Shown here: positions 7,020-15,351 of the stretch, one piece after another
Numbering within the stretch: position 1 is the stretch's first letter
Layout of the letters: the number at the start of each line of letters is the position of its first letter
Assembly (NCBI RefSeq): GCF_029623955.1
Contig: NZ_JARSBP010000004.1
Location: 186,001 to 250,000, forward strand
From: Mycobacterium sp. 236(2023)
Lineage (GTDB): Bacteria > Actinomycetota > Actinomycetes > Mycobacteriales > Mycobacteriaceae
Length of the DNA stretch: 64,000 nucleotides
Direction of reading: 5' to 3'
The notes under the pieces: model-generated
Told to the model about the DNA's origin: nothing
Seen by the model: only the letters and a program-made list of their open reading frames with translations
Databases searched by the model: none
Program-made: the position numbers and the translations under genes

Positions 7020-10000
7020 ATGACGCGAACCGCCTGTTCCTATTGCGGGGTCGGGTGCGGGATCTCCGTCGAGACCCGCACCGACCCCGCATCGGGCGTT
7101 CCGGTGATCGCCCGGGTGTCCGGAGACAAGCTGCACCCCACCAACTTCGGGCGGCTGTGCACCAAGGGCGCCACCCACGCCGAAATGATGGCCGCGACCG
7201 ACGGGCGGTTGACGACGGCGCTGCTGCGGCCGTCACGGGACGCGGATCCGGTGGCCGTCGACGTCGACGACGCGCTGGCGGAGGCCGGCGCGCGACTGCG
7301 TGCCATCGTCGACGAGCACGGCCCCGATGCGGTCGGTCTCTACGTGTCGGGGCAGATGTCGATCGAGGCGCAGTACCTGGCGACCAAGCTGGCCAAGGGA
7401 TTTCTGCGTACCGTGCACATCGAGTCGAACTCCCGGCTCTGCATGGCGAGTGCGGGCACCGGTTTCAAGCAGTCACTGGGTGCCGACGGACCGCCCGGTT
7501 CCTACACCGACTTCGACTGCACCAACCTGTTCTTCGTCATCGGCTCCAATATGGCCGACTGCCACCCGATCCTGTACCTACGGATGGCCGACCGGCTCAA
7601 GGCCGGAGCCAAGCTGATCGTCGTCGACCCCCGCAGAACCGCCACCGCCGACAAAGCCGACCTCTTTCTGCCGATCCGGCCGGGCACCGACCTGGCCCTG
7701 CTGAATGGCATCCTGCACGTGCTCGTCGAGATCGGGGCCATCGACCAGGAATTCATCGCCGAGCACACCCAAGGCTGGGAGGGTATGCCGGACTTTCTCG
7801 CCGACTATTCGCCCGACCGCGTCGCCGCCATCACCGGGCTCCCTGAAGCCGACATCCGCACCGCTGCCGACATGATCGCCGAGGCGGGGGACTGGGTCTC
7901 GTGCTGGACGATGGGGCTCAACCAGAGTACCCACGGCACGTGGAACACCAACGCGATCTGCAATCTGCATCTGGCGACCGGTGCGATCTGCCGGCCCGGG
8001 GCGGGACCGATGTCGCTGACCGGCCAGCCCAACGCCATGGGCGGGCGTGAAATGGGTTACATGGGACCTGGTCTGCCCGGCCAACGGGCGGTGCTGTCGG
8101 CCGACGACCGGGCGTTCGTCGAAACGCAGTGGAATCTCGAGCCCGGCACCATCCGTACCGAGGTCGGCCCCGGTACCGTCGAGATGTTCCGTCAGATCGG
8201 CGACGGTGACATCAAGGCCGCCTGGATCATCTGCACCAATCCCGTTGCCAGCGTGGCCAATCGCGACACCGTGATCACCGGCCTGGAGGCCGCGGAGCTC
8301 GTCATCACCCAGGACACCTACGTCGACACCGCCACCAACCGCTATGCCGACATCATGCTGCCCGCCACGCTGTGGGCCGAAGCGGACTCGGTGATGGTCA
8401 ACTCCGATCGCACACTGACGCTGCTGCAGCAGTCGATCCCGCCCGCCGGAGACGCCCGGCCGGATTGGGAGCTGATCTGCGGGGTGGCGCAGCATCTCGG
8501 GTTCGGCGACGACTTCGACTACAAGTCGAGCGAGCAGATCTTCGACGAGATCCGCCGATTCCACAATCCGCGAACGGGATACGACCTGCGCGGTATCACG
8601 TACGAGCGGCTGCGCGGTGCGCCCGTCCAGTGGCCCTGCGCTGCGGAGGAAACCCCGGACCGCAACCCGATCCGGTACCTCAACGACGGTGTGTCCCAGG
8701 ACCTGTACACCGATACCGACGGTCATACGCCACGACTGGCGTTCGCGACGCCCTCGCGGCGTGCGGTGTTCCACGCCCGCCCGCACGTCGACGCCGCCGA
8801 ACTGCCCGATGGCGACTACCCGATGGTCCTCAACACCGGTCGTCTGCAACATCAGTGGCACACGATGACGAAGACCGGGAAGGTCGCCAAGCTCAACAAG
8901 CTCAACCCGGGACCGTTCGTCGAGGTTCATCCCGACGACGCTGCCGCGCTGCAAATCTCGGACGGCACTGACGTGGAGCTGGTGACGCGGCGCGGCCGGG
9001 CGGTCCTGCCTGCCGTCGTCACCGACCGGGTCCGTCCCGGCAACACGTGGGTGCCGTTCCACTGGAACGACGAGCACGGCGAGAATCTGACGATCAACGC
9101 GCTGACCAACGACGCCGTCGACCCGGATTCACTGCAACCGGAGTTCAAGGTGTGCGCGGTGCGGCTGACGCCGATTCCCGTTGTGTCGGGCGAACCTGAA
9201 CTGACGGACGACGAAAAGATCTATGTGGCCGGTTTTCTCGCCGGCATCGAGGACGGCCTGCCCGGCGTCCCGGTGTTGCCTTCGCACGCGCCTGTCAGCG
9301 CCCGTGCACGGCTGTGGGTCGACGGGTTGCTGGCCGGACGGTATTCGAGACTGGAGAACCCTGAGACGCCTACCGAAGCCGGCGGGGGGCCGCTGGTGCT
9401 GTGGGCGTCGCAGACCGGCAACGCCGAGGAGTTTGCCGGGCGGCTGGGTGAGCGACTCAGCGGTGCACGGCTGCGCGCCATGGACGACGTCGACCTCGCC
9501 GATCTCACCGGCGCCGGCGAGATCGTGATCGTCACCAGTACGTTCGGCGACGGCGGACCGCCGGACAACGGCGCCGACTTCTGGGAGCGCCTGGAATCAC
9601 CGGATGCGCCGACGCTCGACGGTGTGCGGTACTCGGTGCTCGGCATCGGCGACCGCTCCTATGACAACTTCTGCGGCCATGCCAAATCGCTCGACGCGCG
9701 CCTGGCCGATCTCGGTGCGACGCGGATGCTCGACCGCGCCGACTGTGAGGCGTATGACGACCAGCCGATGACGCAGTGGGCGGATTCGGTTGTCGGGCTG
9801 GTGAGTTCAGCGCCGGCCGCGACGCCGACCACTGCGCCGGCAGCGCCTGTGCTGTTCACCCGCGCCCGGCCCGTCGATGCTCCGTTGTGCCGCAACGTCC
9901 GGCTGACCCCGCCCGACGCCGCGAAGGAGGTGCGGCAGTTCGGGTTCGACATCAGCGGGCACGACGTGACGTACTCGGTCGGGGACTCGCTGGGCGTGTC

Positions 10001-10967
10001 GGTCGTCAACTCGGGCTTCGCCGTCGAAAGCTGGCTGTCCGCAACTGGTTTCCACGGTGCCGAGGCCGTGATCGTCGACGGCGCACAACTGTCGTTGCGC
10101 GAGGCACTGACGTGGCACTACGACATCTGCAAGGTGACGTCGAACCTGGTCACGTTCGTCGCGGAACACTGCCCGGACGCCGGCGCCGCCAAACGGCTGC
10201 GCAACAATCCCGGCGAACTCGACAAGTGGCTGGTCAACCGCAACGGGGTGGACCTGGTGCGCGAGTTCGGCATTCGCACCGACCCCGAACTGTGGCAGGA
10301 GGTGCTGGTGCGGCTCACGCCGCGGCAGTACTCGATCTCGTCGAGCCCGCTGGTGAGCCCCAACGAAGTGCAGCTGACCGTGTCGATCGTGCGCTACCGC
10401 GGCGCCGATGGTGGCCCGCGCGGCGGCGTGGCATCGACCTATCTCGCCGACCTGCCCGACTGCACCCCGGTCTCGGTGTTCCTGCAGCGATCCCCGCATT
10501 TCCGGCCGCCGGAGGAATCCGACAGGCCGATGATCATGGTCGGGCCGGGCACGGGCATCGCACCGTTCCGGGGTTTCCTGCAGGAACGCCGCGCTCTCGG
10601 TCACCGCGGGCCCAACTGGTTGTTCTTCGGCGACCAGCACCGCGAGCAGAACTTCTACTACCGCGACGACCTGCAGGACATGGTCGACGACGGCTTCCTC
10701 AACCGGCTCGACCTCGCGTTCTCGCGGGATCAGCCCAAGCGCGTCTACGTGCAGCACAAGATGCTTGACTACGGCGCCGACGTGTGGCGCTGGCTCGACG
10801 ACGGCGCCCATTTCTACGTCTGTGGGGACGCCACCAGGATGGCCAGGGACGTCGACGACGCACTCACTGAGATCATCCGTAAGCATGGCGGGGTGAGCGC
10901 GGACGCGGCCCGTGACTACAAGCGCGAGATGGTCGCCGAGAAGCGCTACGTCCGCGACGTGTACTGA
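7020..10967 (+). CDS. nasN: Assimilatory nitrate reductase fused to CysJ-like flavoprotein
   Basis: A 1315-residue fusion enzyme that should reduce nitrate to nitrite using NAD(P)H. The N-terminal half is a molybdopterin oxidoreductase. Cys6, Cys9, Cys13 and Cys47 bind a [4Fe-4S] cluster, and Cys141 in SRLCMASA is the likely Mo ligand, as in NarB/NasA/NapA. From about residue 790 there is a flavodoxin domain (WASQTGNAEEFA). A sulfite-reductase-flavoprotein FAD domain (RQYSISSSP near 1100) and NADP domain (GPGTGIAPFRGF near 1172) follow. The fusion supplies its own electron chain and needs no separate NasB or ferredoxin. The arrangement matches the M. smegmatis enzyme called NasN; the symbol is by that resemblance. 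Confidence 0.9.
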   Translation: MTRTACSYCGVGCGISVETRTDPASGVPVIARVSGDKLHPTNFGRLCTKGATHAEMMAATDGRLTTALLRPSRDADPVAVDVDDALAEAGARLRAIVDEHGPDAVGLYVSGQMSIEAQYLATKLAKGFLRTVHIESNSRLCMASAGTGFKQSLGADGPPGSYTDFDCTNLFFVIGSNMADCHPILYLRMADRLKAGAKLIVVDPRRTATADKADLFLPIRPGTDLALLNGILHVLVEIGAIDQEFIAEHTQGWEGMPDFLADYSPDRVAAITGLPEADIRTAADMIAEAGDWVSCWTMGLNQSTHGTWNTNAICNLHLATGAICRPGAGPMSLTGQPNAMGGREMGYMGPGLPGQRAVLSADDRAFVETQWNLEPGTIRTEVGPGTVEMFRQIGDGDIKAAWIICTNPVASVANRDTVITGLEAAELVITQDTYVDTATNRYADIMLPATLWAEADSVMVNSDRTLTLLQQSIPPAGDARPDWELICGVAQHLGFGDDFDYKSSEQIFDEIRRFHNPRTGYDLRGITYERLRGAPVQWPCAAEETPDRNPIRYLNDGVSQDLYTDTDGHTPRLAFATPSRRAVFHARPHVDAAELPDGDYPMVLNTGRLQHQWHTMTKTGKVAKLNKLNPGPFVEVHPDDAAALQISDGTDVELVTRRGRAVLPAVVTDRVRPGNTWVPFHWNDEHGENLTINALTNDAVDPDSLQPEFKVCAVRLTPIPVVSGEPELTDDEKIYVAGFLAGIEDGLPGVPVLPSHAPVSARARLWVDGLLAGRYSRLENPETPTEAGGGPLVLWASQTGNAEEFAGRLGERLSGARLRAMDDVDLADLTGAGEIVIVTSTFGDGGPPDNGADFWERLESPDAPTLDGVRYSVLGIGDRSYDNFCGHAKSLDARLADLGATRMLDRADCEAYDDQPMTQWADSVVGLVSSAPAATPTTAPAAPVLFTRARPVDAPLCRNVRLTPPDAAKEVRQFGFDISGHDVTYSVGDSLGVSVVNSGFAVESWLSATGFHGAEAVIVDGAQLSLREALTWHYDICKVTSNLVTFVAEHCPDAGAAKRLRNNPGELDKWLVNRNGVDLVREFGIRTDPELWQEVLVRLTPRQYSISSSPLVSPNEVQLTVSIVRYRGADGGPRGGVASTYLADLPDCTPVSVFLQRSPHFRPPEESDRPMIMVGPGTGIAPFRGFLQERRALGHRGPNWLFFGDQHREQNFYYRDDLQDMVDDGFLNRLDLAFSRDQPKRVYVQHKMLDYGADVWRWLDDGAHFYVCGDATRMARDVDDALTEIIRKHGGVSADAARDYKREMVAEKRYVRDVY

Positions 10968-11083
10968 CCCTCCGTTGCACCGCGAGCGCGCGTGTCTGCG
11001 CACCGGCACGCCGGCCAGCACTGGCATTTCACGCACGCTCGCTGCGTCACCGCTACCGCGTTCCCGCCAATGCTCGGTTCGGT

Positions 11084-11422
11084 CTAGTGCGCCGGACCGT
11101 GCGGCGCACACGCTCCAAATGCCGCGGTCCACGTGTCCTGGTCGACGCCGGCAGGCGCGGGTGGCGTGGGCGGCATGGGTCGTTCGCCCGCATCGGATCC
11201 GCCCGGCGGCGGTCCACCGGGTCCGCCGGGTCCGCCCGGCCCACCGGGTCGGCCTTCCGGCGGAGTTGCCGCGGCGGCGGGCACACCATTGTCGATGAGG
11301 CATTGGGTGATATCTGCAGGTGGAGCCGGGGGTCCGGCGGTGGCGGTGCTGCAGGCGGTCAGTGCGAAAGCCGCAGCCGCGGCAGCACCGCTGAGAATGG
11401 CAATGGGCAGGCGACGCGCCAT
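11084..11422 (-). CDS. Small Pro/Gly-rich lipoprotein
   Basis: A 112-residue secreted lipoprotein. The signal peptide is positively charged (MARRLP), has a long Ala-rich core and ends in the lipobox LTACS with Cys24 as the lipid-anchored residue. The mature part begins with a QCLIDNGV motif, then a GGP repeat tract (residues about 58-72), and ends with a segment containing TWTAAFGAC. The pairing of a CL-D-NG box with a later AAFGAC box resembles small actinobacterial envelope proteins of unknown function. GAGGAG lies 7 bases before the ATG. It lies downstream of, and convergent with, the nitrate genes and is probably unrelated to them. Confidence 0.75.
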   Translation of the reverse strand: MARRLPIAILSGAAAAAAFALTACSTATAGPPAPPADITQCLIDNGVPAAAATPPEGRPGGPGGPGGPGGPPPGGSDAGERPMPPTPPAPAGVDQDTWTAAFGACAPHGPAH

Positions 11423-11506
11423 GGTGGTCTCCTCGGGTCGGAAATGTGTTCCGTACCGGTTTACGGGCCGTGGCTAGGCGCCGACTTTCCCCTCGCTATG
11501 AGCACG

Positions 11507-12799
11507 CTATGTCTTCACCGACGTGACTTTCGGCCGGGCCGCCACGAGCACCGCACCGCCCACGAACAGCGCGACCGCCACGACGGGGAACCGCCCGCCC
11601 GGGGCAAATCCGTTGGCGGACAGGAGACTCAGCGCCAGTGCGCACGCCCCGGTACCGGCATAGAGCATCGCTTCCGCCGCCGGTGCGGGAAGTGGCACGG
11701 CGAACGTCGGCACCGGTGCGGCGAAGACCCGCCGCTGCCAGAACAACAGGCACAGCAACGCGGCGGTCACCACCGCGAGCACCAGCTCCCATTCGAGCCG
11801 TGCCAGCCACCACATGCCGGAGCCGAGCGGCGGCTGGGGTAGCAGGCCCGCCGGGTACGCGATGACGGTCACGACGATGACCGGCAGCATGTGCCACAGG
11901 TACAGCGCCATCACGTTGTTGTTCGCGACCGCGATCACCCGGGGCCAGACACCCCGTGCCAGCGCACGATTCAGCAGCGGCACGAGGGCGAACAAGACTC
12001 CGATCTGTGCCGTCGCCAGCGCCAGCAGCGCCAGCGACGGGGGAGCGGAGTTCTCCACCCGGTCGCCGGGCACCCCGATCATCGGGATCGGATACGGACC
12101 CCACGTCACCAACATCGGTAGTGTCACCGCCGCCACCGCAGCCATACCCAGGAGGTTCCGACGGCCGAGAAGGCCACCGTGCCAGGCGATTCCGAGCTGG
12201 TAGATCGCCGCCCAGCAGAAGAAGTAGTTCGCCATCCGGATCTCCTGATGGCCGGTGCTGATCCCGACCACATCGACGAGCACCAGGCAGGCCGCCAGCG
12301 CGGCCGGCACGGCGAGGCCCCAGCGGCGGTGTGCGGCAACGGCGATGGGCGTCAGCGTGACGACCATCAGATAGACGGCGAGGAACCACAGGTGCATGGC
12401 GACCGCCCAGCCGCCGAGCTCAAGCACCGATCCGTCGATACCGACCAGCCGCAGCACTCCCATCACGACGAGGATGAAGCCTGCGTAGACCGCGGTGGGC
12501 CCGAGTGTGCGGGCCACGCGGCGCCGGATCCACTCCTGGCGCGACGTGGACGGGTCATGGCGGGTCCACGACACCGCGCTGGCATAGCCTGCGACCGCGA
12601 AGAACACCGGCACCACCTGGAAGCCCCACGTGAGCCACTGCGTCCACGGCAGCAGCACCAACGGGTTGTCCCGGCCGAACTCGCCGTCGCGGTAGGTCAT
12701 GACCGACAGCAGCCAGTGGCCGATGACGACGAGCATGACGGCGGCCGATCGATACAGATCGAGTGCGATTGCGCGCGAAGGGGCTCCGGTGCCATCCAT
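11507..12799 (-). CDS. Membrane acyltransferase, acyltransferase 3 family
   Basis: A 430-residue integral membrane protein with about ten hydrophobic helices, belonging to the acyltransferase_3 (PF01757) family that O-acylates sugars and cell-envelope lipids. The characteristic N-terminal helix ALDLYRSAAVMLVVIGHWLL carries the conserved His at about residue 28. A tryptophan-rich WTQWLTWGFQVVPVFF segment and the GYASAVSW loop follow. The ATG at 12799 has an excellent GGAAGGGG ribosome-binding sequence 8 bases upstream, which rules out a longer reading frame. Its acyl donor and acceptor are not evident. Confidence 0.8.
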   Translation of the reverse strand: MDGTGAPSRAIALDLYRSAAVMLVVIGHWLLSVMTYRDGEFGRDNPLVLLPWTQWLTWGFQVVPVFFAVAGYASAVSWTRHDPSTSRQEWIRRRVARTLGPTAVYAGFILVVMGVLRLVGIDGSVLELGGWAVAMHLWFLAVYLMVVTLTPIAVAAHRRWGLAVPAALAACLVLVDVVGISTGHQEIRMANYFFCWAAIYQLGIAWHGGLLGRRNLLGMAAVAAVTLPMLVTWGPYPIPMIGVPGDRVENSAPPSLALLALATAQIGVLFALVPLLNRALARGVWPRVIAVANNNVMALYLWHMLPVIVVTVIAYPAGLLPQPPLGSGMWWLARLEWELVLAVVTAALLCLLFWQRRVFAAPVPTFAVPLPAPAAEAMLYAGTGACALALSLLSANGFAPGGRFPVVAVALFVGGAVLVAARPKVTSVKT

Positions 12800-12888
12800 G
12801 CGCTGCCCCTTCCCGGCGCGTCCACTTCTGGTGGAACGGTAACCGAGGACGGTGCCGACGCGCGGCGCTGTCCGCCGCGTGTCCGTCG

Positions 12889-13590
12889 CTACGAGAAACG
12901 ATCGATGACGAGGTTTTCCACGGGTCCGCCGAGTGCGGTCTTGGTTTGCTTGGACGCCTCGTCCACCAGGACCTCGGAGGCGTCGGCTTCGAGCGCGTCG
13001 GCGATGCGCCTGGCGACCTCGGCGGGCGCCGTCTTGGCGACCGCGATACCGGCGACCATCTCGGTGTCGATGAACGACACATGCACGCCGAGAACCTGGG
13101 TCCCCTGCCCCGTCAGCTCCAGACGGAGCGAGTTGGTGAGGGACCACAGCGCCGCTTTCGATGCGCCGTAGGCGCCGGCGCCTGCCAGCCACGACAGCAC
13201 GGACGCGATGTTGACCAGCGCTCCACCTCCGTTGGTCGCCAAGGTGGTGGCGAATGCCCGAGTCACCCGGAGCGGCCCGAATACGTTTGTCTCGACCATT
13301 TCTCGGGCGTCGGCCAGGTCAGCCGACAACAGCGGACCCGGCAGGGAGATGCCGGCATTGTTGACGACGATCGTCGCATCGGAGGCAACAGCGGCGAACT
13401 CGGCGACCGACCGGTCGTCGCGCACATCAAGGACCTGTGGAGAGACCCGCGGCCGCGGATCGGTGAAGTGGTGCCGGCCGGTCGAGTAAACCTTCGTCGC
13501 TCCACGCTCCAGCAGCGCGTCGACGAGCGCAGCTCCCAATCCTTGACGTCCGCCGGTCACCACGGCGACCGAATCTGCTATCGAAACCAT
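12889..13590 (-). CDS. Short-chain dehydrogenase/reductase
   Basis: A 233-residue classical SDR. The cofactor loop is TGGRQGLG near residues 12-19, the NNAG motif is near 76, and the catalytic Ser and YGASK lie around residues 127-144. The substrate is unknown. It is the last gene of a minus-strand cluster that begins with a LuxR-type regulator and includes two alpha/beta hydrolases, so a small catabolic or detoxifying pathway is plausible. The ATG at 13590 follows an AGAAGAGAG purine tract. Confidence 0.88.
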   Translation of the reverse strand: MVSIADSVAVVTGGRQGLGAALVDALLERGATKVYSTGRHHFTDPRPRVSPQVLDVRDDRSVAEFAAVASDATIVVNNAGISLPGPLLSADLADAREMVETNVFGPLRVTRAFATTLATNGGGALVNIASVLSWLAGAGAYGASKAALWSLTNSLRLELTGQGTQVLGVHVSFIDTEMVAGIAVAKTAPAEVARRIADALEADASEVLVDEASKQTKTALGGPVENLVIDRFS

Positions 13591-13615
13591 CTCTCTTCTC
13601 TCGGCGAGTGTCTGA

Positions 13616-14449
13616 TCAACTCTGGTGCAGACCGCGCGGGGCGAGGTCGGCGTAACCCACAGCCCAGTTCAGCGCGTGGTCGGCCACCTCCTCCCACCCC
13701 GGAGCTCCGCACGTCCAGTGATCGCGTCCGGGGAACTCGAAGTACTCGGTGACGGCGGGGGAACGGTGATAGTGCTTGGCGTTGGACTTGTTCACCGATG
13801 GCGGCATGATGTGGTCCTTCTCGCCGGCGATGAACAGCAGCGGAGCGCGGTCGGCCGAATAGTCCACCCAGGTGTCCTGATGACCCGGTTGCCAATTGGC
13901 GAGCAGGCCGTAATGCCAGACCCAGCTTCCCGGCGCGGCGATCGCGTAGCGCTTCCACACCCGGTCGGACTCCTCGCGGGTCAGCGTGTTGGTGAACGCG
14001 TAGTGGAATTCGGCCTCGGTGAAGCCGACAGCCTTGTGGATGTTCGCCGGGTTCTTCAATGCCGGGAACAGCGATCTCGCCTGCGAGAGTGGGGTCACCC
14101 GAACGCCCTCGGTCGGGGCCGAATCCACCACCACGGCGGCTGCACCCAGGCCGCGGGCCAGCAGGAGTTGGGTCAGCGTGCCACCGAAGGAGTGCCCGAT
14201 GATGATCGGTGGCGTCTCGAGTGACTCGATGACGCCGGCCAGATGATCGACGGTCTGGGGGACGGTGAGTTCGGCGATGATCTCGGGGTTCTCGCGTAGG
14301 CCCTCGACCTCGATCTCGAAACCCGGATACCCCGGCGTCAGCACGCGGTAGCCGAGTGCCTCGTACCGGGTTTTCCAATCCTCCCAGCTACGCGGGGTCA
14401 TCCACAGGCCATGGATCAAAACGATGGTGTCGCAACGCTGTTCGGTCAT
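13616..14449 (-). CDS. Alpha/beta hydrolase
   Basis: A 277-residue alpha/beta-hydrolase-fold enzyme. The oxyanion region is LIHGLW near residue 11, the nucleophile elbow is GHSFGG near residue 86 with Ser as nucleophile, and GRDHWTC near 244 holds the catalytic His. It is closest in appearance to lysophospholipase/esterase-type soluble hydrolases; the substrate is unknown. Its ATG overlaps the stop of the upstream hydrolase by four bases (ATGA), showing translational coupling within the 15.3-12.9 kb cluster. Confidence 0.85.
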   Translation of the reverse strand: MTEQRCDTIVLIHGLWMTPRSWEDWKTRYEALGYRVLTPGYPGFEIEVEGLRENPEIIAELTVPQTVDHLAGVIESLETPPIIIGHSFGGTLTQLLLARGLGAAAVVVDSAPTEGVRVTPLSQARSLFPALKNPANIHKAVGFTEAEFHYAFTNTLTREESDRVWKRYAIAAPGSWVWHYGLLANWQPGHQDTWVDYSADRAPLLFIAGEKDHIMPPSVNKSNAKHYHRSPAVTEYFEFPGRDHWTCGAPGWEEVADHALNWAVGYADLAPRGLHQS

Positions 14450-15291
14450 CGCAAGGTATCACTTTCAGTTGGTTGGGCGAGAAATGCGAGAATGTCGGCG
14501 TGCAGCCTGTCCCGGTCGGTGTCGGGAAGTCCGTGTCCCCGACCGGAATAGACGATCAAGTGCGCATCGGCGATCAGCCCGGCGGAGCGCTGACCGCCGA
14601 CCAGGAAAGGGACGATCTGGTCGTCATCACCGTGGATCACCAATGTCGGCACGTCGACCTGGTTGAGGTCTGGCCGGAAGTCGGTGGCCGAGAACGCGGC
14701 GATACACTCGTAGGCGGCGCGGTATCCGCACGCCATGCTGTGAAGCCAGAAGCCGTCCCGAATTCCTTTGGACACGGTGCCATTTCGGTTGTGGCCGAAG
14801 AACGGCCCGTCGGCGAGGTCGCGATAGGTCCGTGCACTGTCTCTGAGTAGACCTTCGCGGAGTGCGTCGAAAGCCGCGGCGGGTAAGCCGGTCGGGTTAT
14901 CTTCAGCCTGAAGCATCAGCGGCGGTACAGCAGAGATCAACACCAACTTCGCTACCCGGTCGCTTCCGTGGCGGGCGATGTAGCGGACCGCCTCTCCACC
15001 GCCGGTGGAATGGCCGATCAGCACCGCATTCTTCAGATCGAGCGCATTGATGAGGGTGGCCAGGTCGTCGGCGTAGGTGTCCATGTCGTTGCCATGCCAG
15101 GTTTGGGTGGATCGACCATGGCCTCGGCGGTCGTGGGCGATCGCCCGGAATCCGTTGCGAGCGAGGAACAACGACGTCGCGTCCCAGGCGTCGGCATTCA
15201 GCGGCCAGCCGTGGCTCAAGATCACCGGTACGCCGTGTCCCCAGTCTTTATAGAAGATCTGGGCGCCGTCTTCGGTCGTGATGAAGGGCAT
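14446..15291 (-). CDS. Alpha/beta hydrolase, non-heme chloroperoxidase-like
   Basis: A 281-residue protein with the features of the cofactor-free chloroperoxidase/arylesterase group. The N-terminus runs FITTEDGAQIFYKDWG, HGWPLNADAWD follows, the nucleophile elbow is GHSTGGGE, a DDQIVPF block carries the acid, and GRGHGLPDT carries the His. These enzymes are usually esterases with a side perhydrolase activity. It overlaps the next hydrolase by four bases and lies 60 bases after the LuxR-family gene, so all four genes may form one transcript. Confidence 0.88.
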   Translation of the reverse strand: MPFITTEDGAQIFYKDWGHGVPVILSHGWPLNADAWDATSLFLARNGFRAIAHDRRGHGRSTQTWHGNDMDTYADDLATLINALDLKNAVLIGHSTGGGEAVRYIARHGSDRVAKLVLISAVPPLMLQAEDNPTGLPAAAFDALREGLLRDSARTYRDLADGPFFGHNRNGTVSKGIRDGFWLHSMACGYRAAYECIAAFSATDFRPDLNQVDVPTLVIHGDDDQIVPFLVGGQRSAGLIADAHLIVYSGRGHGLPDTDRDRLHADILAFLAQPTESDTLR

Positions 15292-15351
15292 GAGTCGAGT
15301 GTGTCGGCCTCAAGGTTGCGCCGAACCACGTGCGGCACGTAGTCGTGAGGG

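Noticed and set aside
10968..11083. Hairpin downstream of the nitrate reductase
   Set aside because: The arms (GCGAGCG and CGCTCGC around 10982-11042) are interrupted and far apart; I could not define a convincing terminator.
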